Shown here one piece after another: positions 50,601-62,832 of a stretch of 64,000 nucleotides of DNA (position 1 is the first letter of the stretch; every line of letters starts with the position of its first letter). The translations under genes and the position numbers were made by a program. The notes under the pieces were generated by a model. That model was not told the DNA's origin. It saw only the letters and a program-made list of their open reading frames with translations, and did not search any database. Location: contig VXAI01000091.1 in assembly GCA_013399305.1 (NCBI GenBank), positions 1,044,875 through 1,108,874 of the forward strand, in the 5' to 3' direction. The stretch is from Rostratula benghalensis. Its lineage: Eukaryota > Chordata > Aves > Charadriiformes > Rostratulidae.

Positions 50601-53600
50601 TTGTGTTGTACGCATCTTGCATTTGCACCTGGCATTTTGTGTGTTACATGGTCTGGGAGGCTGACCTGAAGACAAAGCAATTCAGAGGACTGGAGGTAAA
50701 ACTGTGTGTTTATTTCATGTTTTGGCCAATCCATTTTTGAGGCAGCATATAAGAAACCCTGGTGAGCAGTCTTGTCATGTTGGATGCAAACAGGTTCTCA
50801 GACCATAGGAAGTAAAGACATATAGGGTGGAAAGGAAGAAGCTCTTATGACAGCCCAAGCTCTTACAACAACTCTTTGCTGACCCTTGCTCAACTTTTGT
50901 GAAATTAAGGAGGTGAGTGTGCAGATAGCTAAACTGATGAGCCAGTGAAGAGTTTACTCTGAGATGCTACATTTAATGGTAGTAATAAACTTAATCATAG
51001 AAGTATATTTGACACCTCTAAAGCTTAAAGGCTGCTTGTGAACAATGTACATAACTTTCTGTATAAGATCTAATTGTGATTAACGTGTATTAAGGGGTAG
51101 GTACAGTGTTATAAAACTTCTATCATGCTTCATGTGGGGATTTTAGTGTGCTGTGTATTGGGATTTAAATACTGTGCACATTTGGAGATTAAAATAAAGC
51201 ATCTGAAGGTTCAGTGAATGCAGGCATTTTTATGAATTATTTAATGAATTAGTGGAATGCAGGTGGGCATTTTAATGAATTGCTCAGGACTGGAGCCTAC
51301 AAATGCAAAGACATTTTCAATGATTTTTTAATAAATAACAATGAGGATACCAAATTAAATGCTGTGAACAATAGAAAAGGATTAAACACACAACTGTGAC
51401 CAGTAAAACTATTATTAAACACACAAAATCATGTGCTAATTTAAAACCCTAGACACAAATTTAATAGGAGAGATTCATATATGCTGTTTTACAGTGCCCT
51501 GTCATGCTATCCACCATGCTTTTCAGGAAACCTCTTTGCCCTTTCATTATCTTCCCCAGCTGTGTCTTTGACAAATCTACAGTGTCTTTGTCTTTCTCTC
51601 TTTTTTTTTTTTCTCTTTCCTTCATTCCCTTCCTCCAACTATTTATAGCTCTCTTAGGGTGTATATAGAATTTTTTTTCTAAAGGCAATGCCACTGAAGG
51701 AGGCTAATCACCTCAGAGGTGCTCCCTGGCTGTCCCTGCTCTGGGGAACATGATAGTTGTGTCACCCAACAATGAAAACATCGTCTATTGAAGAGATACC
51801 AGTCCAGCTGAGAAACTGTGTAGAGAGCTCTTTTGCCAGAATGGTGTTTTCAGAGCTGGGAACAGGGTGAAAGAGAATCACAGGCACTATGTAAAGTGCC
51901 AAGTGAACTGCATTGCCATGCAATCTGTGCATCAAATTAAAGCATATTCTTTGGCTTGTTTTTCTAAAACGAAAACACGCACAACTCAATATAATAGGTG
52001 CTGCAAAATAGCTAGAATTTTGCAGTAACCAAAATACCTTTCTCTGCTGGAAACATTTGTGTTGTGTGACTTGGCTGATTTATCATATCATACTTCATGT
52101 TGCTAAAGGCTCAGAACCTTTAACTGTAACTACTGCAACAAGGGAAGATGTATTTCCTTTGAACTTGATATTTAATCCACACAGTGCCACCATTTTGGCT
52201 GAGGCTAATTTGTGGCTTTTGCAGGTAGAAAAAGGAAGGAATTAAAAGAGAAAATGTCAAAGTATGGGGAACAATGAAGAGGGAGCAGCAAGTGACACAG
52301 ATGTGGAGTATGTATGTAGCAATATAAAGACAAGAACTGGGAAGCCTCTACATCTCTAGAATAGCTCCTGGATATAGGCCAAGTAAAATCAAGGGAATAT
52401 GCAGATAAAAAGAGTTTGCTTCCTCTCAGTTCAGAGCAATAGAGAGCACAATAATTTCTCACATACATTAAGCAATGGAGATGACCCTCTTTCTACCTAG
52501 CACTTCCCTGAGTTCAGCCTCTATTTTATGAAACAAATGTTGGGAAAAGAAAGCTAAGAAGATAAAAAGAAAAGAAGCACATCCTACAATGGCAGATATC
52601 TGATGGCACAGCACCAACCTTTTAATGTCCCCCTGCCTACACTAGCTCCTACAGGTGATTCTCATTGTAGGCACGGTTACCCTCAACAAGGGAGGGACAA
52701 GACCTCCTGGATGTGAACCCCTGAAACTGCAGAGCTCCAGTCACATCCTTGATTTCAGGAACAAACTTTGTCTGCCCCACATCATGGGTGACAACCACAG
52801 AAGTGTGCATGGGGTTAACAAAATGCAATGCCTCGCCGGTGGGATCTCACAAAAAGTGTAGAATCCATATCCTTAGAGTAGATAGCCAGTTAATGAAGTT
52901 GCCCATAAAACATGTTGCTCTTTTCCACTTACCTATATGCATCCAGAGTACCTTTATTGTGGCATATACTTGGTCTCAGTTGTGTTCAGACTCTACCTAT
53001 AAAGCTGAGCTCTGACTTGACTGCTTGTGAGAACTGAAATTCACAACCTCAGGCTTAAGCTGAGGTGTGAGATGTGATTCAGGTTCCTGAACTCATGCAG
53101 TATAGACTGTGGCTGTAAAGTAGCATTGAATAGCATAGTTTTATTGAGTTGGTATGACCTGGCAGTAGCAGGGGATCACAAAAGAGCACTTTGCACATGC
53201 TCAGCCACCCCTTATAAATACATTTCACTGCTGTGGAAAATGTCATCTATCACTGAAAGTTACTTCCACCATGGTTTTATTATTATACATGAAGAAAAGT
53301 ATATTGGACACATAAATATTGTTTGAGAAAACTAAGTATTTTGACACGGAATAGTACCAGTGAACAACAACAAAAATTAAAGTCCAAGCATAGATAAGAA
53401 TTCAACTGATTCAAACTGACAACTAATAAAACGCTTTCAATCTGTAATCATTGTTCACACATGGCCAGCATATCGGTACTCTCCTTTTAGGAAAATTGTG
53501 CCTATAACTTTTCAGCTTGTCTTTCTATCATGGCTGCAAAGAGTAAGCGTAAATTAGGCACTTAGAATCAGATTCTACATTCATATCCTCAAAGCATTCC

Positions 53601-53977
53601 TCTCAGATCTTTTATTACAGGTACTTTGTAATACTCCATTTGGAAATCACAGTCTTCCTTTTTCACATTTACTTGTTACAGGTTTTTACCCAATGTAAGA
53701 AAAGTCATGTTCTCATTAAAGATCTGGAATTAATACACCTTTTTCTTAGTACTTCTTCAAACCTAAGAACCAGAAGATCTGTGAATAAACAAAGCTCTAT
53801 TTCTGATTGGTTAACTACCACACACTCTTTTGCCCAGTTTCACTGGAACAGCAAGGATAGAAAGAGGTTTTTCTATGAATCTGAGGCTAAAGAGAATGAC
53901 AAGAGACCTCCTGTTGTCCTCAAAGTTTGCATAGGGATATCATCTTGCACATAGACAACAGATGCATGTCAAAACCT
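47695..53977. other. Non-coding stretch, simple repeats only
   Basis: More than 6 kb with chance-length frames. It includes a homopyrimidine tract at 49269-49309 and a T run near 51600. A locally GC-richer segment at about 52660-52860 has overlapping plus frames of 68 and 88 codons but no recognised domain. Confidence 0.55.
49269..49309. repeat. Homopyrimidine T-rich tract, 41 bases
   Basis: Runs of T broken only by single C residues, with no purine for 41 bases. Confidence 0.9.
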
Positions 53978-54066
53978 GGGGGGGTGGAACAAACAAACAA
54001 ACAAACGAACAAAAAAACACAACACCCAAAACAAACCAAAAAAGCAACCAAAACCCCACCACCCTC
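53978..54066. repeat. (CAAA)n and A/C-rich low-complexity region
   Basis: A G run is followed by CAAA units (53989-54010, one mutated) and then A/C-rich sequence ending in CCAAAACCCCACCACCC. In reverse complement it has the same layout as the G/T-rich cassettes at 7507, 20438 and 20832. Confidence 0.85.
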
Positions 54067-57000
54067 CAAATATATATGATTTTCTTGAAGTTGTTGAAAC
54101 AGAGGACAAAATATTATATGATTTAAATCAAATCAAAATAGTGTGAGCATGATCTTTCTAGCAACAGTAAAAGGCACTGGGTCAAAGTCTTAGTTACCTA
54201 ACATCTCATGACAGTTCCATGTTAGTGTTAACACTGATCCGAAATTTTTATTCATGCTGCAAAGTCCCAGAGTTTGAGACAAATAATTAAAATTCCTTCT
54301 ACCTGATGGAGGAGCTATTACTATGGCTCACATTTCTGCTTCTGTTTCAGCTGTCATCTTGTCTGGCCTCCTTGCCATAATTTATGCTTTTTTCACATCA
54401 TTACTGTTTTGATGTAACAACAACCCCATTAATTCCTGAACCTTTCATGGTCAACTCTCCTTCAAGTATGAAGTATTCACTTTAGAAGACAACAGGAGGA
54501 ACACTTACTATTTATTTAATTGGAAGACTTAATGAAGCTAGTTCTCTCCACCTTTAAGGCTGTTTGGAAGAATCCCATGTCCCCAAAAAATAGCGTGACA
54601 TGTAATTCCCCATTAGTCAAATCATCGTTCTTCCGTAAAAATGCATTGTATTTTAAAGAAATACTTCTGTCCTCCAAACAGAGGTTAGTTAGTAGGAGAA
54701 TTTAAACCTTATCTGGAGAGAAGAAGAGAGACATCACGAAGTCAAAGGAAATATGCTGCATAATCCCAGAAAAGCATATAATAAACAAGGATTACATATC
54801 ACTAACTGCACAACAGCTGTTGTCTCAGGTAAATATGATTTCTTCAGAGCCAGTGTGGATGAGGAAGCACTTGTCACAGTCCCTCTGAGGTGTAAGTGTA
54901 GCACTGAGATCACAGGATCTGGCCAACATCTGTATTAGCAGTGCAGCAGTTTCTCCTCTCTGGGAGCCAAATATCACTTCTTTCATGGCACTTAACAAGT
55001 GCAATCACAGAACTTTTAGTGAGATTTAGGATTCACAGTGATTACCTCCCTTTCTAGCACAGGACAGAGGTGCTGTGAAGCTGCCATCTGATGTAGTACA
55101 AAGGAGTCCATTGCTGGGTACATGTGAGCCTCTCACTTACACTCAGCAGAGTTAATTGCAGTGGACTGAACACAGGAACATATGAATTTAAGCAGTTTTG
55201 TCTCCCCTCGGTTGTTTCCTCTTAAATGCCTTTCCATTGTTTGTCTTATGAAAGACACCATGGGTCTAACAATGCATTTTTCAATAAAGATTTTTTTCTG
55301 TCATGGGACATTTTATTTTGCTGAAAGGAAATTTTTGTGTGAGGCTATGCTTGTTCTGCTTGTTTTTGCATATCAGGGATGACATTTCTAGTCAAAATGG
55401 GAGAGGGAATAAGCAGGCCCACAGAGATATCTTCAGTGAGGACAGAAACTCTCATTGTGAGAGTCCAAGATTCAAGTCTGTTCTCTGATTTAGACTAAAG
55501 ATTTGATTTTAGATTTTTTATATCATAAACTAATGTACAACACCTACACAGTAATACTAACACCTCAAACAGTACTATTCAGAATATGTTTCTGAAGTCT
55601 TTTTTCCAGAAAAAAAAATGTAAACAAAAAATAAAGAGTTAAAAATAAGGAGAATTAAGAAATCCTGGGGATGCAGAATCTGACTGGAGCCCAATGGTTA
55701 CAAATTTTTAAGGGTGCTGAAAAGCCAGTGTGGCATTTGTCTCTTCTAACTCTAGACACAAAACAAAAATACCTGCACCTGGTGTAGCTGACTAGAAACT
55801 TTTTATAGTCACTTAAGAGGAAAAGGTATTTCTAGGGTGCAATATATCACTATAATGATAATAATACCATGAATTATGCTGACTGTAGAAACTGTCTTTC
55901 ACCTGGAATACTTTTTTTTTTTTCCTTTTGCATATTATGCTGCTTTTTGTCTTTTCATTTAATCTCTTTTCCTCCAGAGATTCCTTATTCTATTAAATCT
56001 TTTTCCAATTAGGTTTTCTCATTACCAGGTACCAGTCTTAAGGTATTTCTACAAGTTCAGTGAGTTCATCTGTATTGGAATCCAACTACTATTGCAATTC
56101 ATTTTCCATCTTTTTCAAGAATACCTCTGCTGCTTCTGGCTCTTCACATTTCCTTGTGGTGTTTCCTGCTCTAACAATTAATATGGTAGGAAACGGAATA
56201 CCATGATTCACTGGGCCTTTTCCTTCCCCTGTAGAAATAAGAGTGTCATATAAGGTAGTTTTACTTCTCTGTCATCCCTCTGGTTAGAGACGTGAAATTT
56301 GTTACACTTCCTCCTCTCTGGATTATGTATTGCTTACTTATTTGATTACTAATGTTTTATAAAATAAAATGTTTTTCTGAGATATAAAAAACTTTGCAGT
56401 TCAAGAGCAGAAACTGCTGTGGATTTTGGCACTGGGCATCCATGAGCTATTCCAGTTTCCTCATTTTAAAAATCATCTGAATTTAACATGGTTCATAGCT
56501 TTTTTATGTATAAATTTAGGTGGATATTACACATATTCTTCCCTTCCTCCCCTGCCAGAAATCCAAAAGGTTACTCCTCAAAAGCCCTGTGGATTCCTAA
56601 TTTTATTTCTTATTTTTATGTGGTTTTTTAGTTCACTATTGCTTTGGCTTTTCTCTATGAAATTTTAAATACAGTTAACATTACTCTAGAGATAAGGCCT
56701 ATAAGAGTGGTCTTTCTGGCTCTCATAGAGACATCCAGAGAGATCAGAAATCACTTCTAGATCTGTAAAGAAGTTAGCACTGGCTTCTCCCTCCTTCACA
56801 TAAGTGTTTGTGATAGACAATGTTTCATTGAGATTATTCTCCTTACCTAGGTGACCTGCAGTTCAGAGATTTATCAGCCAGAGGTTCTTCTTTAACAGTT
56901 CTTGGTGGATTGTATCTCCATGGATTTTGCCAATCAAAATAACCTGTTGGGCTAGACAACATCTGCAATGATTTCCACAAAGACTTTACATGTATGAGTA

Positions 57001-57149
57001 AGTATCACCACTAGCATGCTTTCACCCTGAAAAATGATCTTTTGACTTGATGTCTCCCCAGTTTTTGTATTGAGACAGTGTAAATAATCTTTTCCTAATC
57101 ATATTCTCTGAGTCGTTTATGCCTTCTTAGACTGTTACCACATGCATTA
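54067..57149. other. Non-coding stretch, nothing recognised
   Basis: AT-rich sequence, including a T tract at 55912-55923. Frames are short and unremarkable. Confidence 0.6.
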
Positions 57150-57340
57150 GTAGCGTATTTCTCTTTTTTCAGGCTGAAAAGTTCCTTCAGGGCTCCCGAA
57201 GAAGTTCCTCCATGTCTTTGTCAATATCTGTCCATATCTTTGTTGTTTTTCCCTCTTCTAGTTTTACTGGTTTGATGTGGAAAACGAGAACTACACATAA
57301 GATTCAAGTGGAAAGGGATACAATACCCTGTAGCCTTTCC
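57150..57340 (-). repeat. Ancient CR1/L3-type LINE relic (probable)
   Basis: The plus strand shows TTTCAGGCTGAAAAGTTCC, then CCTCCATGTC, then TTTTTCCCTCTTCTAG, then GAACTACACATAAGATTCAA. This corresponds in order to the reverse complement of the old CR1/L3 ORF2 C-terminus (GGCTGAACAGTCCC ... CTTTTCCAATTCTA ... GAACTGCACACAGTATTCAAG). Heavily mutated, no open frame. Confidence 0.5.
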
Positions 57341-60300
57341 AGGTTTTTCGTAAACAAATACAAAGCTAATGAACTCAGAAAGAAAAATGTGAATCTATCA
57401 CAGTGATTTGTATGCTGAGCTGTGAGTTTTGCAAGAATTTCCTAGACTATTTGGCTAATGTACAAAGTATGGCAGAAGGATCACTACTAGCCAGTCAGTT
57501 TTTCAGCAGGACTCAGTACTGTCCCAGGGAGTATGTCCAAGGAAGAAATGTTCTGAGCAAGTTTAGAAAATGGAGATTTTGCTGCAAACGAAGCACAAGA
57601 TCCAAACTAAAGGAAAGAAATAGCTCATCAAAGGCAGATTTCCCTACGCACACTAAAATAGCTCTTGTCATATGGGGAAGTGTTTATCTGAAATATGTAT
57701 TTATCTATGCTTTATATAAGCACAACTATTATTTCAGAAGTCTAAGCAACTAAGGCACATTTTTCTTTTACTTTTCCCCTCAAAGTCATCAAAACAGCCA
57801 TCAGGGCTCCTATGCTTTGTTGGGCCTGACACTTGCAGCTCTGTCCTCATCACTGCAGACATGTAGGAGCCTGTGTCCCCTAGAGACACAAACATGCTAC
57901 CTGTCATGAGGAAACCTTAAGCAAGAGCCTCCCAAGAGGAACTGAGGAAGAGCAGGGCCGATGGGGACTACAGCTCAGCAAAGGCACCAGGCTATATTAC
58001 ACACACGTGCTGGAAGACTAAAGGCAAATCTGCAGCCTGCAGCAGCCCTACATTTTCAAGCAAAGCCAGACCCTGCGCCTAGACAAGCAGGACAATAGCC
58101 ATGACTGTGTCCTGTGGAGAGTGGGTCATGGTATGTGTTTAGCAGTGCTACTATGAATTTTCTTTTTCTTTCTTCCCTTTCTTCTTTCTCTTTTAAACAC
58201 TCGGGAGAAATTATAGCTTTAGAAATTTAAATCTAAATGGTATTAGGGCTATAAACTTAAATACTCCACACTGAAAAAGTTATTCTTGCATCACCAACAT
58301 AACTTTTCAAGAAAAAACTGCACCGCATTTGCTATTCCACTGTGGTAAACATAAAAGCATTTTTGTTGTTGCATGAATGCCAACCGTTGTACAGGGTGTA
58401 TATTCTGGTTGAACTGAAATCATTTTCAGGATTTTACCCTTTTCCATTCCTATTGCCTGACATTTTAAACTCACAGGACCCAACCTCAATTTGTCATAGG
58501 ACTGCCTGACATTTCTGTGTTGAAATGGTATTATCCATCCTGAAGGTAAATGAACATCAGGCCCCAAGTGTAAGGCTGCCTGTGACCACATGGGTGGATT
58601 CTCAAATGGCTTATGGAGGTAGAACCATTTTCTGCCATTTTGTTCATGTTTTCAATAGCATGTCAGACTATTACTATTCACTGGAAGCTTTAACTGAAAC
58701 CCAAAATAAAAAAGCTGGGTCACAGTTACATTGCTGCTTACGCAATGTGTGAGTATGGGACAGAATTTACTAAAAAGCCATTACCTTTAAAGAAGAAATT
58801 CCATGTATCGGTAGAGATGGGAATAAATATAGCTAGGTGGGATAGCAACCAGTAGAAATGAATGGGCATGCAAGTGGAGACAGCATGTTCATTTATTATT
58901 TTTTGAGCATAATGTAGCTGGCCTGTTTCCATGTACACCTGGAAGCATGTGATTCACATGTGAGTTTTTCTATGGTCTTACATTATTGTCCAAAAAAGAA
59001 CATATGGACAATAAAATAAATGCTGTAGTTCAGCAACAACTTTGAAGGACTAATAATACTTAGATGACAATATGGGACAGCCCTGGGGAAATCTGTGACC
59101 TCAATGTCAGTGCAGTCAAAAGCAGTCCATGCAGCTGGGTCGGTGCCACCAGTCCCATCTGGCTTTGGGATGTTGCAATGGTTGTGCAAGGTGTGGACTA
59201 CAATACTCTCCCCATTGAGGCTGGGAGGTGAAAGGGATGTTAAACCATCAAGGGACGGCCTCACTCCTGGCCTCCTGAGTGTTCAACTTTGTCCAGCAAA
59301 ACCTTTCCAGCTCTGAAGGCAATTGTAATGCTTTCCAGAGCCTCACCCTGAACAGCTGCTGTTGTGCCTCTTGGGGACTGGAGTTGGTGGGGATGATGTT
59401 TTCTTCTTCAGCACCTGGGCTGAGGGGACTTTTTTCTGATTGGATTAAAGACCTTTAGCCTTCATTTTGCATCCCTGCCAGCCTTTCATCCAGCACAGAG
59501 GAACAGGCGGAGAAATCAGTGCTTCAGTGGCAAAGAAAAAGGAGTACTTGTGTGGCTTAGCAATGGTCATGTACAGCAAGACTGCAGAGCAGAATCTGAA
59601 GTGGTATTATTTGTCTTTCCCATACAAAGTTTGATAGAAGGGACTTGATTTTGCAGGTTTTTTAATACTGTCATTTTATGCCAAAATGTTATGTCCTCAA
59701 GTTGAGCTACCTTCTCAGCTACATCAGATTTATGCTGGCATAAAGATCTCTTGGTTTCAGGAGAGCTTATCTCAGTTTACTTAAAATGCTATAAGTCAAA
59801 CAGAATATGGAAAAAGAACAGCTCAAAGTCAGGTTAATGGGAACATGACCTGAGCGAGGGCCAAGTCCGGTGGCTGTTACTGTGCAGTGCTTCATCTTCA
59901 GAAACAGTTGCCAAAAGCCTAGACCTTTTTCATTCACAGTCTTTGACCTCACCAGAGAGCCTTAATTATGTTTCTGTCCATTTCCACTCTGCTGCTATTT
60001 TTAACCTGTCTTTCCATGTGTCTCTGTATATGAAAGTATTTTGTGATCTCTTTCCTTTTCCTCCACCCCATCTTGTATCCTAGAGATAGATATCCTATAG
60101 GACATGCTACTTACAATGTTGTTGCACATGGTCCCATCCTGAAAAGTTGTTTGGAAGGACTGTTAGTTGGTTATTCTTCCCTGGAGGATACTACAAAAGC
60201 ACTGTATTGACGTTGAAGGAAAAGTGACACATCCCAGCAGACAAGGGTGATCCTTAATGCAACATGGAGAGAATCAAAAATGGAAGATCATAGCCATAAA

Positions 60301-61679
60301 GTTTTGAAGATGAGGCTGTGTCTGGATTGTATGACGGAATGAATCACTGTAAAGTTTTCATACCTGTTTAAATTTTGATAAAGAAGGACTTTACATTTTC
60401 AAAGGACTTGACATTGGAAATTTTGAAGTCATGTAATAAAAGCCCACAAAATCCATTTCCTTGAAGTGTGACTTTTCTGAAATGTCACACTTTCCTTTCA
60501 CAAGAGAAGGACCACTTTCACAAATGAGAGAATTTTCACAATAATTTTCTCAGCTACAACTGGAGATTAAGCAATAAAACATAGATTCAGTAAGAAAACA
60601 AGAACTTTTTTTCTAGAAGTCTATGAAAAACAGTTGTATCATTAATATTTTGTTACTGGGGAAGTGAGCTGTGGTTATGGCTCAACAGACCCTGGAAAAT
60701 TTTCAGCAAAAATTATGCCAGAAATATCACATGGAGGAAAAAACCTCCATTCCCCCTATATTCCCCCCTTCTATTGAGAGCTGTAATTACAAGCTTCTTA
60801 TTGAGTAATATTATAGAGACACCTACTTGCCCTGCTGTACTTAAGGGTTTGTCAATGCTTCCATTATAAACTTCTCTTTTTAGGGGTTCACATGACTGTA
60901 AAATTTTTCTTTGGACTGAAACTTGGCATAAGATCATAGTAAAAGAGCATGGGTTTTTCCCGTAATTAGTTTTTCTTCAAATTTGATCATTGGAAAAAAA
61001 AGAAATAGACTACAAAAACTAGAAGACAAGCTATTTCAAAACATACAGTCTTTATACATTTTATTTGCTTTTATTCACATTACTGTAAAAAAAAATAGAA
61101 AAATAAAAGTAACAAATAGGTTAACTTTCAAGATCCAGTTCAGCACTGAAAGAGCAAAGACATTCAACATTAAAGCTGGAATTGCAGTAGACACTTAACA
61201 GTAGGTGATCTGTCATTCCATATGGTCTGCCTACAAAGGTGTGAGTTAAGTATGGAGTTACACACTTAATTCTGAATTTCCTTACCTTGGTGAGTTTAAG
61301 ACAGATGCTTAATGCTCTCTGAATGTAGTGGTTTATACACTTTTACGTTGAATGTAGGTTTTGGACAACATGCCCGGTACTGTTTTGAAAGTCTTTCCCC
61401 AGAGGTAGGAAAATGAAAGTATGTTGTCATTTCCCACTGCACCCTCCAAGGAGAAGTTTTGTTTGCTGTTCTGGATTACTGTTCTGTTTTTTTCCCCCCA
61501 TCAGCCCAATCTTATGAACAGGCCCATTAACGTACATATGAACTTGTGGGTTTTTTGGTGAAGACATGAGGTATCTGTATAACTTTAATCCAAAGTGATA
61601 TTAAAAAAATTATGATACTTCACATCTTTTTTTCTTATATGTTGCATGGGCACTTTTAAAATTTGCTTAAAAGTATTTT
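57341..61679. other. Non-coding stretch with GC-richer, exon-like patches
   Basis: Two patches are less AT-rich and contain CpGs: about 57839-58130 and 59080-59420. The first is framed on the plus strand by an acceptor-like ACACTTGCAG and a donor-like ATG|GTATGTG but is stopped in all frames, so at most it is a non-coding exon. The second is open on both strands for 70-90 codons without a recognised domain. A 94-codon minus frame at 58307-58591 is also unrecognised. Confidence 0.45.
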
Positions 61680-61819
61680 GGAAAAAAAAAAAAGAAGAAA
61701 AGGAAGGAAGGAAGGAAGGAAGGAAGGAAGGAAGGAAGGAANAAGGAAGGAAGGAAGGAAGGAAGGAAGGAAGGAAGGAAGGAAGGAAGGAAGGAAGGAA
61801 AAGAGAAAAAGAAAGAAAG
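61680..61819. repeat. Homopurine tract with (GGAA)n, about 25 units, one N
   Basis: Some 140 bases without a pyrimidine. It is an A-rich lead-in, then AAGG/GGAA units from 61701 to 61800, then an A/G tail. A single undetermined base sits at 61742, where the repeat phase also breaks. Predicted KEGRKEGR proteins across it are repeat translations, not genes. Confidence 0.95.
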
Positions 61820-62769
61820 TGGAAAAGAATGAGAAAGAGAAAGGAATAAGGAGAATGATAAAGTAAAAAGCTAAGAAAGAGAGAAAGGAAGAAAAGGGGT
61901 TTTTTTTCTCCTTTTGGCACTCAGAAAGATTTTATAAGTGGTTTCAAAATAAACCACATTTTGCTGAATCAATAGCTTTCAGGTGCATGGTAAAATCATC
62001 ATTAAAGGACATGTTTTAACCATGGATATCAGGTAGCTCTTTGGCAAATATTTTTGTAATCTTAATTAACTCTTCTTAATATTGCTGAGAGGTATTCAAG
62101 CATTATTTGTATTATCTACATAAGGTGGACTTTTTCACTGCTTACAGTAAGTTGAAAGTTCATCTAGAGTATACACATTCATAAGTAATGTTTATGGTCA
62201 TAGCTACTTTAATAAAGGAAAATATCTCTCTTCTTCACATAAGAACTGTCAAAAGGACAATTAATTCAGAGCCAAATACAAAATGTATTCTAGTCAATCA
62301 GGGCACTGATGTAAAGTCTACAATAGCAATAGCAGAACACGCAGCCTCCAGCTACCAGAGGTAGAAGTATATTCTAAAATCTAAGCATCCAAATAACAGA
62401 AATAATGTCAACTTCTGGCACCTTCAAAGCTAGCTGTCTTTAACCCTTCCTTAACCACCATACAAAATTTTATATAGTCAACATCTCAGTGATTTTCAGT
62501 GTTTCTCTTTGGATTGCACTGACATAATCATATTTGCTTGTAGTGAGTCTTTCTGAAAGAGCTAGCTTCTCCTTTTCCTGTTTCTATTTCTGTTAAGTAC
62601 TGACAGTTTCCACTGCAGATAATTTTTTCATACTTTTTTTTTATCTGCTCTTTTTTTTTTCTTTTTTTTTTTTAAATCCTTTTTGTAGGCTAAAATTTTC
62701 CAGCTGCCTTCCAGTCCAGAGGGTAAATATTTGAACATTTGAATAAAATCTCTTTAACCACTTTTACAT
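61820..62769. other. Non-coding stretch with T-rich tracts
   Basis: Purine-rich decay of the preceding microsatellite, then AT-rich sequence. T tracts at 62633-62673 end in TTTTTGTAG, an acceptor-like signal. A GTAAAT donor-like string follows 34 bases later. No coding frame. Confidence 0.5.
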
Positions 62770-62776
62770 CATTGAC

Positions 62777-62832
62777 AAAGTCTGCTGAAGCCAATGGAAA
62801 GATGCCCGCTGACTTCAATATTCTTTGGATCA
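62777..62832 (+). repeat. Ancient sauropsid palindromic repeat relic, both arms
   Basis: GACAAAGTCTGCTGAAGCCAATGG is followed by AAAGATGCCCGC and TGACTTCAATATTCTTTGGATCA. The two arms (TGAAGYCAATGG and TGACTTCAATA, CAAAG and CTTTG) are imperfect inverted copies around a short spacer, as in the ancestral repeat. This is the most complete of the three copies in the window. Confidence 0.52.

Noticed and set aside
58307..58591. 94-codon minus ORF with a balanced composition as part of a large protein
   Set aside because: No recognised motif. A possible acceptor at 58540 exists, but there is no donor and no partner exon, and the length is within chance.
61585..61920. ORFs of 67-111 codons with KEGR or LPSF repeats
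   Set aside because: They are translations of the (GGAA)n microsatellite on both strands.
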